A stretch of 64,000 nucleotides of DNA, from NCBI GenBank assembly GCA_004211885.1, contig SHBV01000001.1, positions 123,699 to 187,698 on the forward strand, given 5' to 3'. This document shows positions 9,235 to 17,771 of the stretch, piece after piece; position 1 is the stretch's first letter, and the number at the start of each line of letters is the position of its first letter. Under the pieces are notes generated by a model. That model had not been told where the DNA came from. It searched no databases and saw nothing but the letters and a program-made list of their open reading frames with translations. This DNA is from Verrucomicrobiaceae bacterium. GTDB taxonomy: Bacteria > Verrucomicrobiota > Verrucomicrobiia > Verrucomicrobiales > DEV007. The position numbers and the translations under genes were made by a program.

Positions 9235-10221
9235 TCAGCTCTCTTTGTCGTTATCCTCTTTGACTAACCACCTTTCAAATTGTGGGTTCCCTTCAGTGCC
9301 TTGATCGGACTGAATGCAGACATCAACTTCATGGAATTTTGAAGAGAAATTTAGACCTTCATCCACTCCAAGAATATAACAGACGGTGCTATGGATTCCC
9401 GCTTCAAGGCAGCTATTGGCGATTACTGTGACTGAATTAACACCGTTACTGGTAGGCCATCCTGTTCGGGGATCAATGATATGGCCGTATCTTTTATCAT
9501 TGTGCATGAAGTGTCTCGCGTAGGTGCCTGAAGAGGACACTGCGCGGTCACTGATAGCGAGGCTAGCGAGACAATTTTCTGGGTTCTTCCCATCCTCAAT
9601 TCCAATGTGCCAGAACTCGTGCTTTCCATTACCGCCGTTCGCATAGATGTCTCTTCCAAGATCGATGAGAACATCTTCAATGTTATGGCGTCGGGAGATC
9701 TCAATGAGGGCATCGACAGCGAGTTCTTTTCCAAATCCTCCAAAATCAAGGCCCATGCCTTTCTCGGGCAAGAAGATTGCACCTTCACGTCGCTCGACCT
9801 GATCCCAGCCTGTCAGTCGGAGAGCTTCTTGGATATTATCTTCAGTTGGTAGTTGTTGATGAATTTTCTTCCAGTCCCAGACCTTGGCGAGAGGCAACAT
9901 TGTGGCATCCAAGATACCATCACTTTTTCTAAACACCTCATCCGCCACGTTAAGTAGTCGCTCCGCATCGTCATCGGTTTCGATCCAGGATTGGCCAGCA
10001 GCGTCATTAATTTTTGAAATAAGAGAAGTGTCTAGGTAGCGAGAATACTTTTCTTCAAAATTTTTGATCCACTCCAAAGTATCGGCAGCAAATTGAAGCG
10101 CTTGCCTTTCTGAATCTAAACGTATCTTGACATGGCACTCTGTTCCTAGTGCGCGAAAATGGAGTTCCCGTACTCCTAGAGGACTAGGTGTTAGAAATTT
10201 GCTCAGGTCCGGAGCACTCAT
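9235..10221 (-). CDS. apbE: FAD:protein FMN transferase (ApbE family)
   Basis: ApbE transfers FMN from FAD onto a Ser/Thr in a Dxx(S/T)GA(T/S)-type motif of exported target proteins. The 328-residue product shows FRALGTECHVKI, an EEKYSRY segment, GLDFGGFGKELAVD near 175-188, SDRAVSSSGTYAR and HIIDPRTGWPTSNGVNSVTV, which together define the family. The first 20 residues do not form a clear signal peptide, so export or a cytoplasmic location is unresolved. It is the last gene of a minus-strand cluster (12800 to 9235) with 10 bases to the DUF3570 gene. A protein in the same cluster carries DAVSGAT, a probable target. Confidence 0.92.
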   Translation of the reverse strand: MSAPDLSKFLTPSPLGVRELHFRALGTECHVKIRLDSERQALQFAADTLEWIKNFEEKYSRYLDTSLISKINDAAGQSWIETDDDAERLLNVADEVFRKSDGILDATMLPLAKVWDWKKIHQQLPTEDNIQEALRLTGWDQVERREGAIFLPEKGMGLDFGGFGKELAVDALIEISRRHNIEDVLIDLGRDIYANGGNGKHEFWHIGIEDGKNPENCLASLAISDRAVSSSGTYARHFMHNDKRYGHIIDPRTGWPTSNGVNSVTVIANSCLEAGIHSTVCYILGVDEGLNFSSKFHEVDVCIQSDQGTEGNPQFERWLVKEDNDKES

Positions 10222-10230
10222 GAGTCGATC

Positions 10231-11376
10231 CTAAAATTTGATTTGAGCCGTGATGCTAAAAGTGTTGGCGGTTGGATACGCTTGTGGAGGCGCTGAATTA
10301 GTTCCAACACCTTCCATTGCATAATGTTCGTAGGCTCCGGAAAGAGAGAGGTTCTCATTGACTTCATAATTGATCTTAAGGCCTATACTTGTCGCTTGGA
10401 GGGATGACAAACGGTAGTCCGCTGAGTAGTTGGGACCGCTGCCGTTAGGTTCATCTGCCGGAGTATCAATATTGAGTTGGTTTAGACTTTTTACGAAAAA
10501 GTCAGCACTGTTCTGATTATAGAATCTATAAAAAGGCGATATTAGGAGTTTATCATTAACTTCTTGGCGCCATTCTAATTCCGCGGTTTGTGAGAAGATT
10601 CCGTAGTCATCGTTGGATAAGCGAAAGGCGGCTTTGAGTGTTCCTTTGAGTGATTCAAAGTAATGCTTAGTCTCCTGATGGAAGACTTGTCTGAACCGGC
10701 TATCGGGTCTGTTCTCCCTATAAATATTAACGATGGGGACACTGATTCCGGGGGCAATCACAAAGTCTTCGTTTCTTTGAACTACCTTATAAGGATCGTT
10801 AAGATAACCTTCTGCGTATCCGAGAGTGAGGTCTGCAGAAATAACTGTGTTTTTACCTAAAAGTTGGGTCACGCCGGCAAATATGTCATAGCTGTCTTTT
10901 TTCTCATCATCTAGGAGAGGAACTTTGACAACATCATCAAGATAATTAAATCCTAGAGCTAATGTGGTGTTACCAAGGTTATAATCCTTCTCATAATTCA
11001 ATGAGATTCCGTTTGAAAAATAATCAGATTCTTCGCTCTTTGAGAGTTCTAGCTCTATCCTTTGATCTTCTATACTGTATTGGAGTGCAGCCAGTATCCC
11101 AGTCCTAACATCTTCAAGATCAGATATGAAAGGTTGATCTCCGCCTGGAAGCACGCCTGTAGGTGATGATCCTGTGATCGCGTCATTAAGGAGCTGGAAT
11201 CTGAAAGTGGATTCATCTGTCAGATCAATCTTACCTCTAAAGTAATTGGCTTCGACCCTGATTCTATCATCCCCTTCGTCATATAATTGATACCCATATT
11301 CGTACTCATTGGCCTTAGAACTGGTCCATGGCAGTAAGCAGGTTAGAATAATTGGATAATGAGACTTGGAGGTCAT
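10231..11376 (-). CDS. DUF3570-type outer-membrane beta-barrel protein
   Basis: The 381-residue protein has a signal peptide ending near residue 22 (SSKA). Many amphipathic strands follow: alternating hydrophobic positions, Tyr/Asn-rich turns, and a final strand TFSITAQIKF ending in Phe, as expected for a BAM-inserted barrel. The opening YGYQLYDEGDDRIRVEANYF and the gene context (DUF4266 lipoprotein and ApbE) agree with DUF3570, a family of unknown function repeatedly found beside ApbE. The start codon is directly adjacent to the stop of the upstream gene, so the pair is translationally coupled. The role may be secretion, anchoring or electron flow for the flavoprotein, which is inference. 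Confidence 0.8.
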   Translation of the reverse strand: MTSKSHYPIILTCLLPWTSSKANEYEYGYQLYDEGDDRIRVEANYFRGKIDLTDESTFRFQLLNDAITGSSPTGVLPGGDQPFISDLEDVRTGILAALQYSIEDQRIELELSKSEESDYFSNGISLNYEKDYNLGNTTLALGFNYLDDVVKVPLLDDEKKDSYDIFAGVTQLLGKNTVISADLTLGYAEGYLNDPYKVVQRNEDFVIAPGISVPIVNIYRENRPDSRFRQVFHQETKHYFESLKGTLKAAFRLSNDDYGIFSQTAELEWRQEVNDKLLISPFYRFYNQNSADFFVKSLNQLNIDTPADEPNGSGPNYSADYRLSSLQATSIGLKINYEVNENLSLSGAYEHYAMEGVGTNSAPPQAYPTANTFSITAQIKF

Positions 11377-12567
11377 TCAAGATTTTTTCCTGATATGAAC
11401 TTTAAGTCGATAGTATTTTTTACCGGTATTGATGGATTTTGAGATTATGATTTCTTGACCATTCCCAATAATATTTTGGTATTCAGGAACCGTTTTCCAT
11501 GAGTCTTTGGAAATATCATTGGACTCTTCGACGGTGTAGACACGCTCTAGTCCAGCGTAACCTTCTCCTTTGGCTGGTTCGGTCATAAATGAGAGCTTAA
11601 TATCAGATTGTTCGATTCGGAGTGAAGTGTCCTGATCGAGACTTTGTTCTAGAGGTGATGAGCCTATTGTATACTCAAATTCGTTTGTAAGACCGTCACC
11701 GTCAGGATCCATTGCAGGATCAGAAATTTCAGCGTTAATTGGATTAGATCCAAACTTTTTCTCTGCCCAACTAGTATAATTGTCTAATACTTTGATGGCA
11801 GCTGTTTTTGAATCAACTGTCCCAGCACCATTAGAGACTTGAACCCAATAATTAGAATCTGCCAAAAGTGGTCCAATTTCCAATGCTTGATTGGTCGCAC
11901 CAGCGATTGGAGTAGATACATTTCCAGATATTCCTTGGTACCATTGGTATTTTATTTCGTTTCCAGAGGCACTAACGTTGAGAGTCGTTTTCTTGACCGA
12001 AGTAATTGTAAGACTTTCGGGCCCAGAAGATATGACGGGAGGTTCCTCGTCCGGTGCAACTTCAATGGTGAAGGTTTTAGTGTAATTATAGCCGCTGTTG
12101 TTAGAGTTCTTATAGGCCCTTACACTTATTCTGTAATTTCCTGGTCGCGTTGGAATTCCAGTGATGCCGTCCGTGTTGCTGTTGGTCGAGTTTAAGTGGT
12201 TCAGGCCTTCAGGCAGTTCGCCTATCACGGCCCAGCTCCGAGCGCGGTGAGGAGCGCCAGTGATTTGATAGACTAGATTTAATAATTCACCCGCTTTAGC
12301 GGGTACTGTTGATGATCCTGATGATGGGGCAATTTGCGTGATCTGCGTAGCACCACTCACTGCATCATAAGTACCCAAACTGGCAACGGTGACTGAAGAC
12401 CATTTGATAATTTGAGTGATTGCCGCTGAACTAATGAACTGGGATTCATAGGTAATAAAATGGGAAGCTGCCCCTTTATTCAATATCAGACCCGTAATCC
12501 CCGCTTTTGGTAATTGCTTACCGTAGAATTTTATCTTGTCGTTTTTTAGCATCTTTATTTGCATCAA
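11377..12567 (-). CDS. Ig-like/calcium-repeat protein with an ApbE-type flavinylation motif
   Basis: This 396-residue protein has several readable parts. Residues 68-74 are DAVSGAT, the consensus ApbE acceptor motif, with Thr74 the predicted FMN site. A putative Ig/cadherin-like domain covers about 80-175 (GELPEGL, GITGIPTRPGNYRISV). A second Ig-like domain at about 180-265 has YQWYQG and YWVQVSNGAG. A thrombospondin-type calcium repeat (DPDGDGLTNEFEYTIGSSP) lies near 285-303, and a strand-rich C-terminal domain follows. The start overlaps the DUF4266 stop by four bases. No signal peptide is evident at this start, which is odd for such domains and for ApbE targets. The domain architecture is typical of Verrucomicrobia surface proteins; the flavoprotein role is inferred from motif and neighbours. 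Confidence 0.7.
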   Translation of the reverse strand: MMQIKMLKNDKIKFYGKQLPKAGITGLILNKGAASHFITYESQFISSAAITQIIKWSSVTVASLGTYDAVSGATQITQIAPSSGSSTVPAKAGELLNLVYQITGAPHRARSWAVIGELPEGLNHLNSTNSNTDGITGIPTRPGNYRISVRAYKNSNNSGYNYTKTFTIEVAPDEEPPVISSGPESLTITSVKKTTLNVSASGNEIKYQWYQGISGNVSTPIAGATNQALEIGPLLADSNYWVQVSNGAGTVDSKTAAIKVLDNYTSWAEKKFGSNPINAEISDPAMDPDGDGLTNEFEYTIGSSPLEQSLDQDTSLRIEQSDIKLSFMTEPAKGEGYAGLERVYTVEESNDISKDSWKTVPEYQNIIGNGQEIIISKSINTGKKYYRLKVHIRKKS

Positions 12568-12800
12568 TTACAACCACATCCACCGCCACCTACCAAGCCA
12601 CCACCAAAACTACCTTCCCTCGAAAAGTATCCGTGCTCTGTCATGCTGGTAATTAGTGAGTTTAAATCCCCAGACATGCCTAATTGCGATAAGTTCCCAC
12701 GATCATAAGGCTGCACGCGGACAAGTTTTTGTGAACAATTGCAAAAACAGATCATGGAAAAAACCAGTAAGGTTAGGAGTTTGAGGGATTTCATTAACAA
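12564..12800 (-). CDS. DUF4266-type small lipoprotein
   Basis: The 78-residue product has a lipoprotein signal with Cys22 as the probable lipidated residue. The mature part reads RVQPYDRGNL, then HGYFSREGS, then a Gly-rich tail ending GGGGCGCN. This arrangement is characteristic of DUF4266. The function is unknown; two Cys in the tail could bind metal or be modified. It is the first gene of the ApbE cluster, with a 4-base overlap into the next gene. A second in-frame ATG at 12794 would shorten the signal by two residues. The cluster promoter probably lies in the 198-base gap upstream (12801-12998), shared divergently with the TIGR03790 gene. Confidence 0.85.
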   Translation of the reverse strand: MLMKSLKLLTLLVFSMICFCNCSQKLVRVQPYDRGNLSQLGMSGDLNSLITSMTEHGYFSREGSFGGGLVGGGGCGCN

Positions 12801-12998
12801 AAGTGTAATTTATTGGACAGAGCAAACCATATTGAAGGCTCTATCGGATTCAATGAGAATCAATTAAATGTGTACGATGAAAAATTGATTTTAGTTCTTA
12901 TTGCATCAAAATTAGATTCAAGATTGCAAATATTTCACTCTAATCCGTATTCGAATTCATGAGGAGTGTGTATTTTTATTTAGTCTAAAATTATTATC

Positions 12999-14576
12999 AT
13001 GATGGGATTTGGTCAGCGAATTATTGATTTTAGCTTGGTTCTAATTTTTCTCTTTGTTTATTTTTCCCTTCCTGTATCTGCTCAAGAGCCCATTAAAAAT
13101 AGACAGTATGCGTCTGCTACACTTGTGATCTACAATCAGAATGTGGCCAATTCGCGGAAATTGGCTGCATATTATGCCGGCAAAAGAAATATTCCATTTG
13201 AGAATTTAATTGGGCTTAAGTGTTCGGCCGAGGAGATCATTACTCGGTCAGAATATCAAAGGACGATACAGGAACCACTCCGCAAACAATTTGATGCTAA
13301 TGGTTGGTGGGAAAGAAAAGAAGATGCCCAAGGAAACTTGCGGGCCGTTCATATAAAAATGAAGTTTGTAGCAATTATATTTGGGATGCCCCTTAAGGTG
13401 GAAAGTTCTGTATCGAAGGATTCAAAGCAAAAGTCCTCGACTAATCTTGGACCAGGGAACAATGATGCTGCTAGTATTGATTCTGAGATTGCCTGCCTGA
13501 GCATGGATCTGCCAAAGCTTAGAGGAGCAACAGGAAATCCCTACTTCAGATCAACTGATCGGGGAGGAACTCCAGACATCCTCCTGACTTCTAGGATTGA
13601 TGGGCCCAATTATGTCACAGCCAAACGGCTAATCGATGATGCCATTACTGTTGAAGAGTCTGGATTGTGGGGAATGGCTCTGATTGACATTGCTAATTTG
13701 GCTAAAGAGAAGGGGGTAGCCTATAAGATCGGTGATGATTGGCTCGAAACATGCAGTAGTTTTTACAGGAAGGCGGGTATTCCGACATTAGTTGACCGGT
13801 TTTCTAATCGCTTTCCAAAAGGTTATCCTCTCGGAAAAGATATTATTTTATATTTTGGATGGTACACGCAAAATGCGCAGGGACCATTCGCCGATCCGAG
13901 CTTTCAATTTAAAAGAGGAGCAGTAGCCGCTCACATTCATTCATATTCTGCGAGTACACTTCGTACGACCCTAAAGAATTGGTCAGGGCCATTACTTTCT
14001 CGTGGTGCGTGCGCTGTTCTTGGGAATGTTTATGAGCCATTTTTACAGATGTCTACGCATCTGGACCTGTTCAATGCACGTTTATTGGCGGGTTTTACTT
14101 TTGCTGAGGCAGGTTGGATAGCGACTCCTGTATTTTCGTGGATGCAGGTGATGGTTGGAGATCCTCTTTACCAACCCTTCATCATTAAGAGCGAAATTGA
14201 AGCTGGTCAGGATGATGATTTCAAAGCTTTCCGCATGGCTGTTTTACGATGGGCATCTGAACCGAAGCAATTGATCTCCAATTTGGATAAGGCTACCGAC
14301 TCATTAAAGAGTGGGAAAATCTTGGAGTCGACGGGCCTCTATATGATGTCTGAAAAAAAATATAAAGATGCGGATGAGTTTTTTAAAAGGGCCTCATTGT
14401 TGTATACTAATTCCGAAGATCAATTGAGGATCTGCTTACTACGCGCTCAGGGAAAAATGAGAGTCGGAGACAAAGGTTCCGGCATGGAGATTTTATCCAA
14501 AGCTGTAAAAGATTTTAAAGGGACCCCGGGAATCGATGCTGTAAAATCAATTGCCGATCAGATGAGTAAGGAATGA
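12999..14576 (+). CDS. TIGR03790-family secreted protein with C-terminal TPR-like region
   Basis: The 525-residue protein has a signal peptide (1 to about 29, ending VSAQ). The body starts YASATLVIYNQNVANSRKLA and continues with AAYYAGKRNIPFENLIGL, the recognisable opening of TIGR03790, a family of unknown function in Verrucomicrobia, Planctomycetes and relatives. Further family-like segments are DSEIACLSMDLP, LLTSRIDGP and YFGWYTQNAQGPF. After about residue 440 the sequence turns helical with repeat-like helix pairs (KYKDADEFFKRASLLY), suggesting TPR. It is transcribed divergently from the ApbE cluster. No catalytic residues are known for the family, so no activity is proposed. Confidence 0.85.
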   Translation: MMGFGQRIIDFSLVLIFLFVYFSLPVSAQEPIKNRQYASATLVIYNQNVANSRKLAAYYAGKRNIPFENLIGLKCSAEEIITRSEYQRTIQEPLRKQFDANGWWERKEDAQGNLRAVHIKMKFVAIIFGMPLKVESSVSKDSKQKSSTNLGPGNNDAASIDSEIACLSMDLPKLRGATGNPYFRSTDRGGTPDILLTSRIDGPNYVTAKRLIDDAITVEESGLWGMALIDIANLAKEKGVAYKIGDDWLETCSSFYRKAGIPTLVDRFSNRFPKGYPLGKDIILYFGWYTQNAQGPFADPSFQFKRGAVAAHIHSYSASTLRTTLKNWSGPLLSRGACAVLGNVYEPFLQMSTHLDLFNARLLAGFTFAEAGWIATPVFSWMQVMVGDPLYQPFIIKSEIEAGQDDDFKAFRMAVLRWASEPKQLISNLDKATDSLKSGKILESTGLYMMSEKKYKDADEFFKRASLLYTNSEDQLRICLLRAQGKMRVGDKGSGMEILSKAVKDFKGTPGIDAVKSIADQMSKE

Positions 14577-14631
14577 AGAAAATTAATTCTTATTTGAACC
14601 TCCTGGCAGGGGCAGTTCTTCAAATGTTAAA

Positions 14632-14979
14632 TTATTGTGCCGTTGCTTCTGTGCTCGGCTGCGCTTCTTCTGAGTTTTGTATTTGAGGTAGAACGGTAGC
14701 AACACGCTCTTTCATTTCTTTACCAGGCTTGAACTTAACTATTGCCCTTGGAGGTATAATGACATCGGTGCCGGGTTTGTTTGGATTGCGGCCGATTTTT
14801 TGTTTTGTTTCTTTCACCTGAAATGAACCAAAATTTCTTAATACCACTTCGTCTCCAGCCGCGAGTGTTTGAGTGATCGTATCTAATGTTTTCTGAATAA
14901 CGTCAAAGACCTGTTGTTGAGTCATTCCTGTTTCGTTACTGATCTTTATTACGAGGTCACGCTTGGTGGCTGTTTTCAT
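14632..14979 (-). CDS. HU/IHF-family DNA-binding protein
   Basis: This is a small nucleoid protein that bends DNA. The 115-residue product has the HU core at about 5-95: KRDLVIKISNETGMTQQQV, FGSFQVKETKQKIGRNPNK and IPPRAIVKFKPGKEMK. The arm contains the conserved GRNP, whose Pro intercalates into DNA. A 20-residue Glu/Ala/Thr-rich tail extends beyond the usual 90 residues. The gene cannot be assigned to HU or IHF subunits by eye. It is monocistronic, with its promoter in 14980-15164. Confidence 0.92.
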   Translation of the reverse strand: MKTATKRDLVIKISNETGMTQQQVFDVIQKTLDTITQTLAAGDEVVLRNFGSFQVKETKQKIGRNPNKPGTDVIIPPRAIVKFKPGKEMKERVATVLPQIQNSEEAQPSTEATAQ

Positions 14980-15164
14980 TAAATTGTGTAAGTAATTTAT
15001 TGCCCAATTAATATCAGGGTATTTTGTTCATTCCTTCAAATTACTCTAAATCTAGGGTAATGAGGAGGGAGAAACAAATAGCGATCTGGACAGATTTGGC
15101 AACGGAAAAATGATGCTCATTTGCACTTTAATGTTATTGTAATGTTAATGTAGTCTAATTGCTC

Positions 15165-16076
15165 TTATAACCAATTTTGAGCTGTTTTAAAATGTATCTT
15201 TGACACTTCGTGAAGAATCTGAGTGCCGTGTTGGGCAACTAATTTTTCTCCGGCTTCCTTGACCTTACTCGATGCTCCTTTTGGGATCGAAAAGCCGAAC
15301 TGCTCAGTCGCCTCTTCAATCCACCTTACAAAGGCATCACGGGCTAATATGGAGGCAGTTGCGACTGCTATATCTGATTCTGCCTTGGTCCGTTGTTCTA
15401 TTTTAATGGTTTTGCCTCGCTCGCCCAGTGATGATGTGAGGACCGAGGATCTGGCAAACTGATCACTCAGTGCCCTTTTGCAATCAGGTCGTTTCTCACA
15501 AAGTCTTTCTATGCATGTGGCATGCCCCCAAGCCAGTAGTTTATTGAGGTTTCCAATTTTACTGTAAAGCTCGTTGTATTTCTTGGGGCCGATTACAATA
15601 ATTTCATGCTCGATACCTGAGCTATTACGGATGATTTCAGAAAGTTTTTTAATTTTACTATCAGTAATTTTTTTTGAGTCTGCTATTCCCTCATCAAGGA
15701 GTGAACGGGTTAGATTTTTATCGGTATAAGCGCCCGCTATGACTAAAGGCCCAAAAAAATCTCCTTTCCCACTTTCATCAATTCCAAAATGCGGTTCGAA
15801 CATTTCCGGATTAAGTTCTTCTTCGTAACCTAATTTGGCCTCGCCCAGTATTTTAGGTTCTAGAGTGAAACGAACGAATTCTTCAGTTTTTTTGCCTTGT
15901 ATTAGTACTTTTGGTCCTTTTTGGTAAACACTCACGTTCAGGTGATCCTTACTTGCAGAGAAAATCGTATATTCTTTTGTTTTGAATTCGAAATTTTCAT
16001 ATTCCAAGATTTCACGCAATTCGTTAACTTGGTCCAAGTTTAATGGATGAGTGTATGAATTGATTGGTTTGGGCAC
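15165..16076 (-). CDS. rnhC: Ribonuclease HIII
   Basis: RNase HIII cleaves RNA in RNA-DNA hybrids. The 303-residue length and an N-terminal TBP-like substrate-binding domain (about 1-85) separate it from RNase HII. The catalytic domain begins GIDESGKGDFFGPLVIAGAY, giving the Asp-Glu pair. It continues with DSKKITDSKIKKL, a later Asp in LSDQFA and the substrate-recognition region AVATASILARDAFVRW. It diverges from mutY with 25 bases between start codons, so the two genome-maintenance genes share a promoter region. No RNase HII gene is seen in the window. Confidence 0.93.
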   Translation of the reverse strand: MPKPINSYTHPLNLDQVNELREILEYENFEFKTKEYTIFSASKDHLNVSVYQKGPKVLIQGKKTEEFVRFTLEPKILGEAKLGYEEELNPEMFEPHFGIDESGKGDFFGPLVIAGAYTDKNLTRSLLDEGIADSKKITDSKIKKLSEIIRNSSGIEHEIIVIGPKKYNELYSKIGNLNKLLAWGHATCIERLCEKRPDCKRALSDQFARSSVLTSSLGERGKTIKIEQRTKAESDIAVATASILARDAFVRWIEEATEQFGFSIPKGASSKVKEAGEKLVAQHGTQILHEVSKIHFKTAQNWL

Positions 16077-16101
16077 TCAATGATTTAAACACAAGCTGGA
16101 C

Positions 16102-17133
16102 ATGGCACAACAGTTGAAAGCTCTAAAATGTGAAGATCCTCTTCCTCTGAATCAATCAGAGCGATTAAATAGTGCTCTTGTAAATTGGTTTGAGGAGTTT
16201 GGTAAGGATTATCCTTGGCGTTCTACCAATGATCCTTATGAAATTCTAGTTTCTGAAATGATGTTGCAACAAACGCAGGTATCGACGGTCCTCGAGCGGG
16301 GTTATTATAGGAACTGGTTAGAACAGTTCCCGGATTTCAAAGCGCTTTCTTTGGCTTCGGAGGTAGAAGTTCTTAGGGCTTGGGAAGGGCTAGGCTATTA
16401 TTCAAGAGCGAGGAACCTTCATAGGGTAGCGATTGCAGTGATGAAAGATTTTGGCGGAGTATTTCCATCTGACCTTGGCTTAATTGAGGCACTTCCTGGT
16501 ATTGGGCAATATACTGCGGGTGCAGTCGCAAGCTTTGCGTTTAATGCAGCAGTCCCTGCAGTAGATGCAAATATCGCTCGTGTCCTTGCTAGGCTCTTTG
16601 AATTTACAGAAAGAATTGATACGAGCGGTGGTCAAAAGCAGCTTTGGAAATGGGCAGGCGGACTAGTGCCTAAGTCTGGGGCAAAGTTGTGGAATTCCGC
16701 ACTCATGGAACTTGGGCAAACACTATGTAAAGCAAAGTCTGTTCAATGCCAGGAATGTCCAGCTGTTTCATGGTGTCTGAGCGAGAATCCTTTGGAATTA
16801 CCTGTAAAAAAGTCGAGACCTAAAATTACTGAGACACAAGAGCATGTCGTTTTTGCCTTTGAGGCAAAGAGGGTATTGCTTGAAAAAGAGACGGGCAGGA
16901 GGAGGAAAGGGATGTGGAAGTTGCCGGAACGTACACCAGAATCATTGAACGGCTTGCAGTTACTACTGGTGCAGAAATACGGCATAACGCGTTACCGGGT
17001 CACAATGAATGTTTATGAGGCAAAGAAGGAAAGTGCTCTGGAAAATGAGGAATGGTTTAACACCAAAGAATTAGAGGATCTGCCAATGCCAAGTCCTTAC
17101 CGGCGAGTATTACAAAAGATACTTAAAATATGA
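16102..17133 (+). CDS. mutY: A/G-specific adenine glycosylase MutY
   Basis: MutY removes adenine mispaired with 8-oxoguanine. The 343-residue product has YPWRSTNDPYEILVSEMMLQ with the catalytic Glu, then the helix-hairpin-helix LPGIGQYTAGAVASFAF and VDANIARVLAR with the catalytic Asp. The iron-sulfur loop is CKAKSVQCQECPAVSWC, with exact C-x6-C-x2-C-x5-C spacing. A shortened NUDIX-like recognition domain follows (about 245-343). All key residues are present. The next gene, bioD, is convergent 14 bases away. Confidence 0.95.
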   Translation: MAQQLKALKCEDPLPLNQSERLNSALVNWFEEFGKDYPWRSTNDPYEILVSEMMLQQTQVSTVLERGYYRNWLEQFPDFKALSLASEVEVLRAWEGLGYYSRARNLHRVAIAVMKDFGGVFPSDLGLIEALPGIGQYTAGAVASFAFNAAVPAVDANIARVLARLFEFTERIDTSGGQKQLWKWAGGLVPKSGAKLWNSALMELGQTLCKAKSVQCQECPAVSWCLSENPLELPVKKSRPKITETQEHVVFAFEAKRVLLEKETGRRRKGMWKLPERTPESLNGLQLLLVQKYGITRYRVTMNVYEAKKESALENEEWFNTKELEDLPMPSPYRRVLQKILKI

Positions 17134-17147
17134 GTCCTTTTGTTTTT

Positions 17148-17771
17148 TTAGAAAGGCCAAACGATTTCCGTTTCCTCATGTAGGATATCAAGGATGACCG
17201 GAGGATTAAGGATGTCTTCTAGAACTGACCGGTTCGTGATGCTCGCCGTGTCCCTCTCGTCGCTAATATGATTTAATACAATTCCCATTAGTTCGAGCCC
17301 CATGCTTTGTACGGCATTCGCTGTGAGAATCGTTTGGTTCAGTGCTCCTAACTTATTATTAACAACGATTAGGACAGGATCTCCAAGATCCGCTGCCAGA
17401 TGTCCCATTGAATATTCCGAGTTTATAGGTACTGCCCAACCCCCTGCGCCTTCTGTGAGTACATGGTTGTAGGATTTTGTAAGTTCTAGGTGAGTGGATT
17501 TAATTTTATTGATATCGATGCTAATTCCTTCAATGGAGGCTGCTGCCATTGGAGCGGCAGGCGTCTTGAGAAAGACTGGATTAACGGTGTCTACTGATGT
17601 GGGCGAAGGGTGACTAGCGGCTTTGATGATTTTAGCATCTTCACGGTCGCCGCAGGCAATGGGTTTGAATCCGATAGCAGATTCTCCTCTGCTGGTGAGA
17701 GCAGATAGTAACAAGTTAGTGATATATGTCTTGCCGACACCGGTATCTGTTCCAGTGATAAAAAGATTCAC
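17148..17771 (-). CDS. bioD: Dethiobiotin synthetase
   Basis: BioD closes the ureido ring of biotin from 7,8-diaminopelargonate, CO2 and ATP. The 207-residue protein has the P-loop GTDTGVGKT at 7-15, GFKPIACGDREDA near 34-46 and TEGAGGWAVPI near 105-115, all typical. It overlaps glmM by four bases (ATGA), so it is translated as part of the glmM transcript. No other bio gene is nearby; the rest of the pathway must lie elsewhere if it exists. Confidence 0.93.
   Translation of the reverse strand: MNLFITGTDTGVGKTYITNLLLSALTSRGESAIGFKPIACGDREDAKIIKAASHPSPTSVDTVNPVFLKTPAAPMAAASIEGISIDINKIKSTHLELTKSYNHVLTEGAGGWAVPINSEYSMGHLAADLGDPVLIVVNNKLGALNQTILTANAVQSMGLELMGIVLNHISDERDTASITNRSVLEDILNPPVILDILHEETEIVWPF

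Noticed and set aside
15129..15147. Direct repeat TAATGTTA with 11-base spacing near the HU gene
   Set aside because: Short, AT-rich, and easily produced by chance; no known operator matches.
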